Of a DNA stretch of 64,000 bases, positions 1 through 9,954 are shown one piece after another (position 1 is the first letter of the stretch; every line of letters starts with the position of its first letter). The notes under the pieces were generated by a model. It was not told the DNA's origin. It worked only from the letters and a program-made list of their open reading frames with translations, and ran no database searches. Origin of the DNA: Sulfitobacter sp. DFL-14 (GTDB lineage Bacteria > Pseudomonadota > Alphaproteobacteria > Rhodobacterales > Rhodobacteraceae); assembly GCF_003335585.1 (NCBI RefSeq), contig NZ_QBFD01000029.1, forward strand, positions 26,748-90,747, written 5' to 3'. Position numbers and translations under genes: made by a program.

Positions 1-1080
<1,080 letters not shown>

Positions 1081-1094
1081 TCGACATGACCACC

Positions 1095-1124
1095 TGCGAA
1101 GCCCGGTTCTGACCGGGCTTCGCA
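1095..1124 (+). terminator. Intrinsic terminator after ilvC
   Basis: A perfect 12-bp stem (TGCGAAGCCCGG with CCGGGCTTCGCA) and a 6-base loop lie 15 bases after the ilvC stop and are followed by a pyrimidine run. The stem and loop are seen directly. The termination role is inferred from position. Confidence 0.8.
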
Positions 1125-1273
1125 TCTCTCCCCCGGCGGGTCCCGACACCTGCGCGAAATGCTCCGGCTTTATCCCGCCGCCCCTGACCGGCATCATTCG
1201 ACCGGGATCGAAGCATTCACCTTTGACATCGTCCTGACCAAGGCCCATCAGTGCATGAGCAAAAGGACAGCCC

Positions 1274-2191
1274 ATGCATGATGCCCCAAGGATCACCACA
1301 ACCAGCTGGTTGATGATCGCCCTGCTGGCCCTCATCTGGGGCGGCACCTTTCTCGTCACCGAAATTGCGCTGCGCGGCATCACGCCCTTCTGGCTGGCTG
1401 CGGCGCGCATCGTCTTTGCGACGGTTGTGATGGTCGTGGTCTGGTGGGCACGGGGGTTCACGCTTTTCGCCAGCCCTCCCGCCGGTGGCGATCTTGTGGC
1501 CCTTGTCCTCATCGGGGCGCTCAGCGGGGCTGTGCCGTTTTCCCTGCTGGCCTGGGGCCAACAGCATGTCACCTCCGGCTTTGCAGGTGTTTCGATGGCC
1601 GCCATCGCGCTGATTGTCTTGCCGCTGGCGCATTTCTTTGTGCCCGGCGAACGGCTCAACACCCGCAAGGTGATCGGTTTTCTGCTCGGCTTTGCCGGGG
1701 TCTGCCTGCTGATCGGCAGCCGGGCTTTCGAGAGCAGCGGCACAGCGCTGGAATTGCCCGGTCGCCTTGCCTGCATCGCGGCGGCGGCCTGCTATGCCGT
1801 CAGCTCGATCCTGATGCGCCGCCTGCCTGCCGTCGATACCATCGGGCTGGCCGCAATTCTGCTGGTGATCGGTGCCGCCCTGATCCTGCCCGCCGCCTGG
1901 GCCGTCGAAGGGCCGCCGCCGCTGCCCGACCGCAGCACATTGTTCGTGCTGGCCTTCCTCGGCCTTGTGCCGACAGCGGCCGCCAACCTGCTGCGGGTGA
2001 CGGTGGTGCGCAGCGCCGGTCCCGTCTTCATGAGCCTGGTGAATTATCAGGTGCCGGTCTGGTCCGTGGTTCTGGGCGCGCTGCTGCTGTCAGAGCCCCT
2101 GCCCCCCGCCCTGATTGGTGCCATGGCGCTGATCCTGGCCGGCGTCGCCCTCAGCCAGTTTGGCGCGCTGCGGCGGCTGTTTGGCCGGTAA
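1274..2191 (+). CDS. DMT-superfamily (EamA) exporter
   Basis: Inner-membrane protein of 305 residues with about ten hydrophobic segments arranged as two EamA repeats. The first repeat starts at residue 10 (SWLMIALLALIWGGTFLV) and the second near residue 155. The family exports amino acids or other small metabolites, and the substrate here cannot be read from sequence. The ATG has AAAAGGAC as ribosome site. The ilvC terminator precedes it, so it is probably a separate transcript. Its stop codon adjoins a palindromic repeat at 2190-2293. A second, different EamA protein is at 25788-26690. Confidence 0.9.
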   Translation: MHDAPRITTTSWLMIALLALIWGGTFLVTEIALRGITPFWLAAARIVFATVVMVVVWWARGFTLFASPPAGGDLVALVLIGALSGAVPFSLLAWGQQHVTSGFAGVSMAAIALIVLPLAHFFVPGERLNTRKVIGFLLGFAGVCLLIGSRAFESSGTALELPGRLACIAAAACYAVSSILMRRLPAVDTIGLAAILLVIGAALILPAAWAVEGPPPLPDRSTLFVLAFLGLVPTAAANLLRVTVVRSAGPVFMSLVNYQVPVWSVVLGALLLSEPLPPALIGAMALILAGVALSQFGALRRLFGR

Positions 2192-2293
2192 AGCGTCATG
2201 CGAAAAACCTGAATCACGTAGCGCTGCCTGAAATCAGGGATTTCAACGCGTTACGTGATACCTGATGCTTCAGGAATTTCGTCAGACGCGATA
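2190..2293 (+). repeat. 104-bp palindromic dispersed repeat, copy A
   Basis: Almost identical, in the opposite orientation, to 19580-19683. It contains nested inverted arms: ATCACGTAGCGC (2213-2224) pairs with GCGTTACGTGAT (2248-2259), and GAAATC (2230-2235) pairs with GATTTC (2239-2244). The transcript could form one long hairpin. It begins directly at the stop codon of the exporter gene, so it may also end that transcript. No transposase is linked. It looks like a REP or miniature non-autonomous element, which is inference. Confidence 0.8.
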
Positions 2294-2365
2294 GGTGGAA
2301 CCCCTGATTTGGTGATTTTCCATTTTCGCGCTATCCTGACCCTATTGATCGCACTTCGCATTACA

Positions 2366-2411
2366 CCTGAACCACCTGACGCTGCCCGAGATCCTGGATT
2401 TCTACGCCTTG
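2366..2411 (+). repeat. Diverged partial copy of the 104-bp repeat
   Basis: About 46 bases align with the centre of copy A (CCTGAA-CAC...GCTGCC-GA-ATC...GGATTTC-ACGC) with roughly a quarter of positions changed, and the palindromic arms are no longer matched. The rest of the 2294-2567 interval holds nothing I can assign beyond the ribosome site of the next gene. Confidence 0.4.
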
Positions 2412-2567
2412 GGGCATTTCGCCCGGATTTGAGCCGGTTTTGAGCTCCTCGGACATGCGAAACCAACAGGTTGGACCGCATCGCGTGACCTCGAATGAAC
2501 GCGACGCGACCTGGGCGACAACAGCGCCGCAAGGTATGGGCGAAAGGCATTCAGGAAGGGGAAAACC

Positions 2568-3116
2568 ATGACTAAATTTGACAGAAGAGATGTCGTTTCA
2601 ACGCTGACGGCCCTTGCCGTCGCGGGCTTTTTCACCATGCCGGACGCGGCAGAAGCCGGTGGCGAGGGGCGCACGCCCTCCAATGCGGCGCTGATCTTGC
2701 TGATTGTGACGCAGGTGCATTTGCTCGTGCTGTTCCTGGCCGTGCTGGTGATGACGCAGAACGTCAGGAATGCCAAACTTGTGGCAGACAGCCGCGCAGC
2801 GGGCGGTGTGCCTGCCCGGCAACGTACCAAACGCGCGGCCAAGGTCGGCTCGGTGCGCCAGCACGGCGATGCGCTCTTTGCCGAGATGACAAAGAACGGC
2901 GCGGCGGCCCTGGCCAAGGCACGTTCGGTAAGGCTCAGCATCCCGATCGCAGGCCAGAATGCCGCTGTGGAAACCACCCTACGCAAAACCAACAAACGCA
3001 ATACCGCGGCTTTGCAGGCCCAGAGGAAAGCGGCCCGCAACGCCAAGGTCGTGGGCACGCTTTATATGGATTCAGTCGGCCTGATCATGGACATGAAGCG
3101 CGCAAGACTGGGGTGA
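2568..3116 (+). CDS. Small membrane protein with possible Tat-type N-terminus
   Basis: Not recognised. The 182-residue product begins MTKFDRRDVVSTLTALAVAG, with a twin Arg before a hydrophobic stretch and an AEA site near residue 30. This could be a Tat or Sec signal or an anchor. A strong transmembrane segment follows (ALILLIVTQVHLLVLFLAVL, about residues 43-62). The remaining 120 residues are basic and rich in Ala, Arg and Lys, with no Cys. The ribosome site GGAAGGGG is strong, supporting real translation. It is convergent with glmM, 53 bases away. Function unknown. Confidence 0.7.
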   Translation: MTKFDRRDVVSTLTALAVAGFFTMPDAAEAGGEGRTPSNAALILLIVTQVHLLVLFLAVLVMTQNVRNAKLVADSRAAGGVPARQRTKRAAKVGSVRQHGDALFAEMTKNGAAALAKARSVRLSIPIAGQNAAVETTLRKTNKRNTAALQAQRKAARNAKVVGTLYMDSVGLIMDMKRARLG

Positions 3117-3169
3117 TCCGCCGCGATGAACCGGCCTGCCCATGGCGCATTGCGTCACAGGCGATGCGA

Positions 3170-4528
3170 TCAACCGTCAGCAGGCAGTGAAACCGCATCG
3201 CCCACGGCATCGACCACGCTGTCAACGGCCCGTTCCATCAGCGCCGCATCCTCATGTTCGGCCATGACGCGCACCAGCGGCTCGGTCCCCGATTTGCGGA
3301 TCAGCAACCGCCCGCCGGTGGCAAGATCTGCTTCCGCCTGCGCGATGGCCGCCTGCACCACAGCATCCTCCAGCGGGGTCTGACCCGCGCCGAAACGCAC
3401 ATTCTTCAGCAATTGCGGCACCGGGTCGAACTGATGCAGCAGTTCCGACGCCGCCTTGCCCGACTGGCACATCTCGGCCAGGAATTGCAGCCCCGCCATC
3501 AGGCCGTCGCCGGTGGTGGCATGGTCTGTCATCACGATATGGCCCGATTGTTCCCCGCCAAGGTTGAAGCCGCCCTCGCGCATCCGTTCCACCACATAGC
3601 GGTCACCGACATTGGTGCGTTCCAGCCGCAGGCCGCGCGCGTCGAGGAACTGCTCAAGGCCAAGGTTGCTCATCACCGTGGCGACCAGCGCGCCGCCTGC
3701 CAGCTTGCCTTCGGCGGCCCAGCGTGCCGCCATCAGCGCCATGAACTGGTCGCCATCGCCGACCATGCCGTTCTCGTCGATCAGCACAACCCGGTCCGCA
3801 TCCCCGTCAAGGCAGATCCCGACATCGGCACCATGCGCCACGACCGCCTCTGCCGCCGCCTCCGGTTGGGTCGATCCGCAGCCCTCGTTGATGTTGTGCC
3901 CATTGGGGGAAACCCCCATCGGCACCACCGTCGCCCCCAGTTCCCACAGGGCCATCGGTGCCACATGGTGCGCGGCACCATTGGCGCAGTCGATCACCAC
4001 CTTCAGACCATCAAGCCGCATCTGCCGGGGAAAGGAGGATTTGACCCGCTCGATATAGCGAAAGCGGCTGTCGTCGATCCGCTTGGCGCGGCCGATCTCG
4101 GGCGCCTGCACCATCTCGACCCCGTCGGCCACCAGCGCCTCGATCTCGGCCTCCGCCTGATCTGACAGCTTGTAGCCGTCGGGACCAAAGAACTTGATCC
4201 CGTTGTCATGCGCGTGATTGTGGCTGGCCGAAATCATCACCCCCAGATCGGCGCGCATCGACCGGGTCAGCAAGCCCACCGCCGGTGTCGGCACCGGGCC
4301 CAGCAGCAGCACATTCATCCCCGAACTGGTCAGGCCGGCGGTCAGCGCGTTTTCGAACATATAGCCGGACAGGCGGGTGTCCTTGCCGATGACCACGCGG
4401 TGCACCCCCTTGCTCTCGCGGCGAAAGTACCGGCCCACCGCCGCACCGATGCGCAGCGCCATTTCGGCGGTCATCGGATAGATGTTTGCCGTGCCGCGCA
4501 CGCCGTCGGTGCCAAAAAGCTTAGTCAT
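3170..4528 (-). CDS. glmM: Phosphoglucosamine mutase
   Basis: Interconverts glucosamine-6-phosphate and glucosamine-1-phosphate for UDP-GlcNAc, peptidoglycan and LPS synthesis. I start it at the ATG giving [12 protein letters not shown] (452 residues, the family length) rather than at an in-frame ATG 21 codons upstream. The phosphoserine loop [13 protein letters not shown] places the catalytic Ser at 102. The metal loop is DGDADR near residue 245. The sugar loop is GEQSGH, and the phosphate-binding tail is [12 protein letters not shown]. It overlaps the end of folP by 8 bases, so it is the last gene of a folB-folP-glmM operon. Confidence 0.97.
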   Translation of the reverse strand: MTKLFGTDGVRGTANIYPMTAEMALRIGAAVGRYFRRESKGVHRVVIGKDTRLSGYMFENALTAGLTSSGMNVLLLGPVPTPAVGLLTRSMRADLGVMISASHNHAHDNGIKFFGPDGYKLSDQAEAEIEALVADGVEMVQAPEIGRAKRIDDSRFRYIERVKSSFPRQMRLDGLKVVIDCANGAAHHVAPMALWELGATVVPMGVSPNGHNINEGCGSTQPEAAAEAVVAHGADVGICLDGDADRVVLIDENGMVGDGDQFMALMAARWAAEGKLAGGALVATVMSNLGLEQFLDARGLRLERTNVGDRYVVERMREGGFNLGGEQSGHIVMTDHATTGDGLMAGLQFLAEMCQSGKAASELLHQFDPVPQLLKNVRFGAGQTPLEDAVVQAAIAQAEADLATGGRLLIRKSGTEPLVRVMAEHEDAALMERAVDSVVDAVGDAVSLPADG

Positions 4529-5534
4529 CTCGTCGTCCTGATATTGCCGCACGCCAGAGCGTGATTGCCTGCAAGGTATCTGCCACGTCATGAACCCGCA
4601 ATATCTGCGCCCCCTGCGTCACCCCCGCCAGGGCCACGCCAATCGACCCGCCTGCGCGGGAACCCGCCAAAGGCGCGTTCCCAAGTGTCCCGATGAAACC
4701 TTTGCGTGAGGCCCCCAGCAGAATCGGCACACCCAGACCGTGAAACAGGCTGAGCCCCGACAGCAGCGTCAGGTTGTGCTCCAGCGTCTTGCCAAAGCCG
4801 ATGCCGGGGTCCGCGATGATCCTGTCACGGGCGATGCCCGCGCCCTCCAGCACCGCGATCTGCGCCGCGAGGAAATCATAGACATCCAGCAGCACATTTT
4901 CATACTGCGGGTTCTTTTGCATCGTGGCCGGGTCCCCCAGCGCATGCATCACGCAGACAGGCACACCCGCCTCTGCCGCAACGCCGGCCAGTGCCGGATC
5001 ATAGGTAAAGCCCGAAACATCATTGATCAGGCCCGCACCGGCCTCCAGCGCGGCCCGTGCGACAGTGGCCTTGCGCGTATCGACAGAGATCAGCACGCCG
5101 GTGTCGCGCAGCCGGGCGATGATCGGGACAACGCGGCGCGCCTCCTCTTCGGGGTCCACCGTCACCGCGCCGGGCCGGGTGGATTCCCCGCCCACATCGA
5201 ACAGGTCCACCCCCGCGTCCCGCATCCGCAGCCCTGCCGCGATGGCGTCATCCGCCGCCGCATGCAGCCCACCGTCGGAAAAACTGTCCGGCGTCGCGTT
5301 CAGGATGCCCATGACACGGGGCTGGCCCAAGTGGAGCCCGCCAACCTTCGCGCGCGGTGCAGACAGCGCCGCCAGCGGCTCTGCCGGGATCTCCTGCACC
5401 GGGATGACGCGGGGCGGGTCTGTCCGCGACAGGGCTTCGGCATGGGTGAACCATGCCCAGCCCCCGGCAATTGCCACAGCACCTTCCGGCCGGGTCGGGC
5501 CGACCTGTGCCAGCGGTCGGTAATAGACCTTCAC
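4521..5534 (-). CDS. folP: Dihydropteroate synthase
   Basis: Condenses dihydropterin pyrophosphate with p-aminobenzoate in folate synthesis; the sulfonamide target. Family motifs are [15 protein letters not shown] near residue 70 and GGESTRPGA, followed by the ISVDT strand of the TIM barrel. I chose the GTG start (product [12 protein letters not shown]) because it overlaps the folB stop as GTGA. This gives 337 residues, about 60 longer than the minimal enzyme. The extra N-terminal part ([12 protein letters not shown] and following) lies before the barrel and has no role I can assign. Confidence 0.96.
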   Translation of the reverse strand: MKVYYRPLAQVGPTRPEGAVAIAGGWAWFTHAEALSRTDPPRVIPVQEIPAEPLAALSAPRAKVGGLHLGQPRVMGILNATPDSFSDGGLHAAADDAIAAGLRMRDAGVDLFDVGGESTRPGAVTVDPEEEARRVVPIIARLRDTGVLISVDTRKATVARAALEAGAGLINDVSGFTYDPALAGVAAEAGVPVCVMHALGDPATMQKNPQYENVLLDVYDFLAAQIAVLEGAGIARDRIIADPGIGFGKTLEHNLTLLSGLSLFHGLGVPILLGASRKGFIGTLGNAPLAGSRAGGSIGVALAGVTQGAQILRVHDVADTLQAITLWRAAISGRRDD

Positions 5535-6454
5535 AGCTTTGCCTGGTCCAGCGAGACACCGCGCAGGGGAACGGATGCGCCCTCGGGCAGATCGGCCCCC
5601 ACCACCAGCATTTCCTCCGCATCGAAGGTCGCGGCGAACCATGCGGCCAGCGCCACGGCATCATGCGGTTGCGCCGAGGGGGTATCGACGGAATCAAGCA
5701 CGATCTTGGATGGTGCCCAGACGCAGGTCTGGCCGTTGCGCATCGCCCAGTCCAGTTCGGTCCGGGTGGCGACCACCACGCAGCGGTCGTCGCGGGCCGC
5801 AAGCACCCAGGCATTCTGCTCGATCGCCAGCAGGTCGATCCGCCGCTGCGCCATGCGATGCTTGAGCTGCGGTGCCGCCACATCCGGCGCCCCCACACAA
5901 AGGATCAGGGGCCTTCCCAGTTCTTCCAGCTGGTCCAGCCAGCCCGGCAGATGTGGCGAGGCAATGGCGGCATTGCTGAGATAGACCAGTTCGGGATGCG
6001 GCGCGTCACCGGGGGCGACCTCTGCCGCCGGGGCATCGCCGCGCGCGCGCACGATCTCGACGCCCAGGGCACCGGGGCCGCGATCCAGCTTCTCGATCCG
6101 GATAAAGGCACGCACCGCCTGCGGCTCCAGCAGAATGCGGTCCGCCACCCGTTCGGCAAGGGTTTCCAGCAAGGCCAGCCGTTCCACCGCCAGTTCGGCG
6201 GCAATCGCCTCCGTCACGCGGTCATAGCTCAGGATGCGGTCCACATCATCTTCGACCGGCCCGGTCAGCGGCTGCACCTCGACCACCACGTTGAAGCAGA
6301 TGCGCTGCCTGACGCCGCGCTCGGCCTGGAAGGCGCCGATCTCGACCTCGACAATGTGATTGCGCAGGGAAATGCGGTCCAGCGGGTCCGCCCCGGCCAG
6401 GGCATCGGCCCGCTCGGAGGGATGGGCAAAGGCAAGGCGGGCTTCTTTGGACAT
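5531..6454 (-). CDS. folB: Dihydroneopterin aldolase with long C-terminal extension
   Basis: The N-terminal ~130 residues match FolB: DRISLRNHIVEVEIGAFQAE, then RQRICFNVVVEV, an SYDRV segment, and ALLETLAERVADRIL with the expected Glu. FolB makes the hydroxymethyl-dihydropterin that feeds the HPPK and DHPS steps. Plain FolB is about 120 residues; this product has 307. The last ~170 residues (from about PHPELVYLSNAAIASP) form a separate domain-like segment that I do not recognise. It is first in the operon with folP and glmM (4-base GTGA overlap). Confidence 0.88.
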   Translation of the reverse strand: MSKEARLAFAHPSERADALAGADPLDRISLRNHIVEVEIGAFQAERGVRQRICFNVVVEVQPLTGPVEDDVDRILSYDRVTEAIAAELAVERLALLETLAERVADRILLEPQAVRAFIRIEKLDRGPGALGVEIVRARGDAPAAEVAPGDAPHPELVYLSNAAIASPHLPGWLDQLEELGRPLILCVGAPDVAAPQLKHRMAQRRIDLLAIEQNAWVLAARDDRCVVVATRTELDWAMRNGQTCVWAPSKIVLDSVDTPSAQPHDAVALAAWFAATFDAEEMLVVGADLPEGASVPLRGVSLDQAKL

Positions 6455-6564
6455 GGCAGGGCTTTCGGATCATGCGGCTCGGACAGGGGTGACTGAGGTA
6501 TTTCTACCGCGTCACCGCGTCCTTAGCAGCCCGCATTCCGTCAGGCCAGCACCCGAAAACGGCG

Positions 6565-7206
6565 TCAGTTGGACGCCGACCGCCAGGTATGGCGATAAAA
6601 CAAGTGCACGCCGATCTGCGCGGTTCTGGTATAGACCTTGCTCCAGCGCGGACGGACGGCGGTGGTGTGGTAATGCGTGGCACCGTTTGTCAGCGCAGGC
6701 ACCTTGCCGTCGATGGTGTATTTGGCAACCTTTGCCACCCGGGCAAAGGCCTTGGGCTCCGCGATGACTTCCTTGTTGCCGTCACAGGTATAGGTGAACT
6801 GGCATTGGTACTTTTTGCCGGTGCCCTGGTGGATCACCCCGCAGAAAGACCCCGGGAAACGTCCGCTCTTGACGCGGTTCTTGATCACTTCGGCAACCGC
6901 GAACTGGCCCTTGACCGTCTCGCCGCGCGCTTCGAAATAAAGCGCCTCGGCCAGACACCGCCATTCAGGCGACCCGTTCACCCTGGGCTGTGCATCCAGC
7001 CAGGCCTTGGAGAACTTCACATCCCCCTGCGCACCCTTCGGCGCGCTGACGAAAGACTTCAACCGTTTCGCCCCGGCGGATTTCAGACCATTGGTTTCGA
7101 GCCGTGCAAGTTCTTCTGCCTTGTCCGCATTGGCATGTGCCGCGACCGGCACCATCAGCATGAGCGAGAGCAGCAGAAAGCTGGCAGTGGAAAGAAACAG
7201 ACGCAT
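6565..7206 (-). CDS. Secreted SleB-type cell wall hydrolase
   Basis: 213 residues with an N-terminal signal peptide (LFLSTASFLLLSLMLMVPVAAHA). The C-terminal Hydrolase_2/SleB domain begins at about residue 75: CLAEALYFEARGE (catalytic Glu expected here), VIKNRVKSGRFPGSFCGVI, CQFTYTCDG, and ATHYHTTAVRPRW. The family cleaves peptidoglycan, probably as a lytic transglycosylase. In non-sporulating alphaproteobacteria it acts in the periplasm in wall remodelling. It stands alone between folB and ppdK. Confidence 0.88.
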   Translation of the reverse strand: MRLFLSTASFLLLSLMLMVPVAAHANADKAEELARLETNGLKSAGAKRLKSFVSAPKGAQGDVKFSKAWLDAQPRVNGSPEWRCLAEALYFEARGETVKGQFAVAEVIKNRVKSGRFPGSFCGVIHQGTGKKYQCQFTYTCDGNKEVIAEPKAFARVAKVAKYTIDGKVPALTNGATHYHTTAVRPRWSKVYTRTAQIGVHLFYRHTWRSASN

Positions 7207-7326
7207 CCTGCGCCCCCATTATGTTATTTCGGTTGGGGCGGGCCTAGCCAAGAACGGGCCGCGCGTAAACCCATCGGCCCGTGCGACATATTGGACGTCA
7301 AGTGCTAGATGGCGGAATACCGCCTG

Positions 7327-9864
7327 CTACCCGATCTTGTGGCCGATCGCCAATTGCGCGGCGGCCAGCCGTGCAACCGGTACGCGAAACGGCGAGCAGG
7401 AAACATAGTCAAATCCCACCGCGCGGCAAAAAGCGATTGATTCGGGGTTGCCGCCATGTTCTCCGCAGAGCGACAAGGTGATGCCCGGACGGGCCTTGCG
7501 GCCACGTTCCGCGCCCAGTTGCAGCAGCTCCCCTACCCCGTCCGTATCAAGCACGTGAAACGGATCTTCCGGGAAAACGCCCTGCTGGACATAGTTCGAC
7601 ATGAACCGCCCCGCATCGTCGCGCGACAGACCATAGGTCATCTGCGTCAGGTCATTGGTGCCGAAGCTGAGGAATGAACAATGGGGCGCGATTTCGCCTG
7701 CCCGCAGGGCGGCGCGGGGCGTTTCGACCATCACACCGAGGCGATAGGTGAACTGCACCCCGGTTTCATTGCGCACGGCGGCGGCGATGGCATCGACGGA
7801 GGTCTTGATCAGCTCCACCTCGCGGCGGGCGCTGACCAGCGGGATCATCACCTCGGGCACCACCGGCTCACCGTCGCGGCTGGCGGCGATGGTCGCCTCA
7901 AAGATCGCGCGGGCCTGCATCTCGTAGATTTCCGGCACCGTCACGCCCAGGCGCACACCGCGCATCCCCAGCATCGGGTTGTATTCGCTCAGCCCCTCGA
8001 CCCGCCGGATCACGTCGGACAGGGGCAGGTTCAGCGCCTCCGCCAGCTCGCGCTGGCCGGCCTTGTCGGCGGGCAGGAATTCATGCAGCGGCGGGTCGAA
8101 CAGCCGGATGCAGACCGGCTGACCCTGCATGATGCGGAACAACTGGGTAAAGTCGTCGCGCTGCATCGGCAGCAGCCGCTCCAGCACCGCGCGCCGGTCC
8201 TCCCCGGTTTCGGCAAAGATCATCTCGCGCATCACCGTCAGGCGGCCGGGATCAAAGAACATATGCTCCGTCCGGCACAGCCCGATGCCATGGGCGTTGA
8301 AATTGCGCGCGGTCTGGGCATCGGCGGGGGTGTCGGCATTGGCACGGATCTTGATGTCCGCCACCTCCTCGGCCCAGGTCATCAGCCGGTTGAAGGTATC
8401 ATCAAGCGCCGCTTCGCGCATCTGGGCGGCCCCGGCCAGCACCTGACCGTTGGAGCCGTCCACGGTGATCTCGTCCCCGGTGGAGAATGTCCGCCCGTCC
8501 GACGCGGTGATCTGGCCCTTGCGCAGGTTGAACCGCATGTTGGAGGCCCCCACCACACAGGGCAGACCGATGCCGCGCCCGATCACGGCGGCATGGCTGG
8601 TGATGCCGCCCCGCTCTGTCAGCACGGCGGCGGCGGCATGCATGCCGCGAATGTCCTCGGGCGAGGTTTCGCGCCGGATCAGGATACAGGCTTCGCCGCG
8701 CGCGGCACTTGCCTGCGCCTCTGTCGCGGTAAAGACGATCTTGCCGGTGGCGGCACCGGGGCTGGCGGCAATGCCACGCCCGATCACGTCGCGCTTGGTG
8801 CGCGGGTCCACCTGCCGGTGCAGCAATTCGGTCAGCGTGCGGGGCTGCACCCGCATCAGGGCTTCCTCCCGCGTGATGATCTTGTCATCCGCAAGGGCCA
8901 CGGAAATGCGCACCGCCGCCCGCGAAGACCGCGCCACGCGCACGCCGTCCAGAATATGCAGGCGCCCGTCCTCGATGACGAATTCCACCTGCATTTCCTC
9001 GCGCAGTTTTCCGCGCATCAGGGCGGCATGTTCGGTCAGCTCGGCAAAGGCCTCCGGCGCCAGTTCCTCCAGCGACTCGCCGCGCGGGTCCTTGGTCAGG
9101 TACAGCGCTGCCGCATCGCCTTCCAGCGCGTCGCGCCCCTGCGACTGGCTCAGGTAGCGCCCGGTGATCTGCGGCGCGCCGGTGTCGCTGTTGACCAGTT
9201 GCAGCACGCCCGAGCCGCATTGCCCCGAGCCGACGCCAAAGGCCATTTCCTGCACCACCAGCCCCAGCCCGGCATCGGCCGGCGCGCCCTTGGCCTGGCG
9301 CAGCAGGCGGGCCGATGTACCGTTCCAGGCCCGCGCCATCGACCGCAGCACCGCCGACAGCTGGGTGGTGCGGTCCTGGGGAAAGGCTTCTTCCGTTTCC
9401 TGTTCATAGGCCTGCAGCGATTGCGCCAGCGCCGCGCGGCCATCGCCGTTCACATCGTCGAACATGTCGGGGTCCAGCCGCGCCACATTGACCGCATAGG
9501 CCTGCACGAAACGGGTATAAAGCCCGGCGGCGGCCTCTTCGCCCAGGGATTTGGACAGTTCCTTCAGCCGCGCGTCATTGATCCCGATGTTCAGCACCGC
9601 CCCCGGCCCGCCCCAATCGGGGTCTTCGCTGGAGGGGCGCACGCAGAGCATGGCATCTTCGGGGAATTCCGCCACAACCGCATCGACATTGGGCAATTGC
9701 GCATCACCCAGCCGGTGCACCGCCTCAAAGGACAGGGCAACGGTGCGCGGCACCGGCAGGTCCAGACGCACCAGCCGTTGCAGGCATTTGGCGCGACCGC
9801 CGTGGCTTTCGTTGGCGATGGGCGCGGTGGCCGTGACGAGGGTGGTATCGGGATTATTCTGCAC
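7327..9864 (-). CDS. ppdK: Pyruvate, phosphate dikinase
   Basis: Interconverts pyruvate, ATP and phosphate with PEP, AMP and pyrophosphate. The N-terminal nucleotide-binding domain includes CVRPSSEDPDWGGPG. The swivelling phosphohistidine domain has GGITSHAAVIGRG. The C-terminal PEP/pyruvate barrel has GLCRTEHMF, SFGTNDLTQMTYG and LSLCGEHGG with the catalytic Cys. I prefer the GTG start giving MQNNPDTTLVTATAP (845 residues), which has an AAGG site. An ATG ten codons upstream (9894) lacks one. Shorter than the ~875-residue canonical form. Single-gene unit downstream of glyS. Confidence 0.95.
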   Translation of the reverse strand: MQNNPDTTLVTATAPIANESHGGRAKCLQRLVRLDLPVPRTVALSFEAVHRLGDAQLPNVDAVVAEFPEDAMLCVRPSSEDPDWGGPGAVLNIGINDARLKELSKSLGEEAAAGLYTRFVQAYAVNVARLDPDMFDDVNGDGRAALAQSLQAYEQETEEAFPQDRTTQLSAVLRSMARAWNGTSARLLRQAKGAPADAGLGLVVQEMAFGVGSGQCGSGVLQLVNSDTGAPQITGRYLSQSQGRDALEGDAAALYLTKDPRGESLEELAPEAFAELTEHAALMRGKLREEMQVEFVIEDGRLHILDGVRVARSSRAAVRISVALADDKIITREEALMRVQPRTLTELLHRQVDPRTKRDVIGRGIAASPGAATGKIVFTATEAQASAARGEACILIRRETSPEDIRGMHAAAAVLTERGGITSHAAVIGRGIGLPCVVGASNMRFNLRKGQITASDGRTFSTGDEITVDGSNGQVLAGAAQMREAALDDTFNRLMTWAEEVADIKIRANADTPADAQTARNFNAHGIGLCRTEHMFFDPGRLTVMREMIFAETGEDRRAVLERLLPMQRDDFTQLFRIMQGQPVCIRLFDPPLHEFLPADKAGQRELAEALNLPLSDVIRRVEGLSEYNPMLGMRGVRLGVTVPEIYEMQARAIFEATIAASRDGEPVVPEVMIPLVSARREVELIKTSVDAIAAAVRNETGVQFTYRLGVMVETPRAALRAGEIAPHCSFLSFGTNDLTQMTYGLSRDDAGRFMSNYVQQGVFPEDPFHVLDTDGVGELLQLGAERGRKARPGITLSLCGEHGGNPESIAFCRAVGFDYVSCSPFRVPVARLAAAQLAIGHKIG

Positions 9865-9954
9865 TGCAGCACCTTGAACTATCCGGGGCAGCATAGGCAG
9901 ATTGCGCGGGCTGGCAAGCCCTGCCCGACCGCCACCCCGGCCGGTATCGGAGTG

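Noticed and set aside
2255..2443. 62-codon plus-strand frame between the exporter and the 2568 gene
   Set aside because: It starts inside the palindromic repeat, lacks a ribosome site and has no protein-like conservation I can see.
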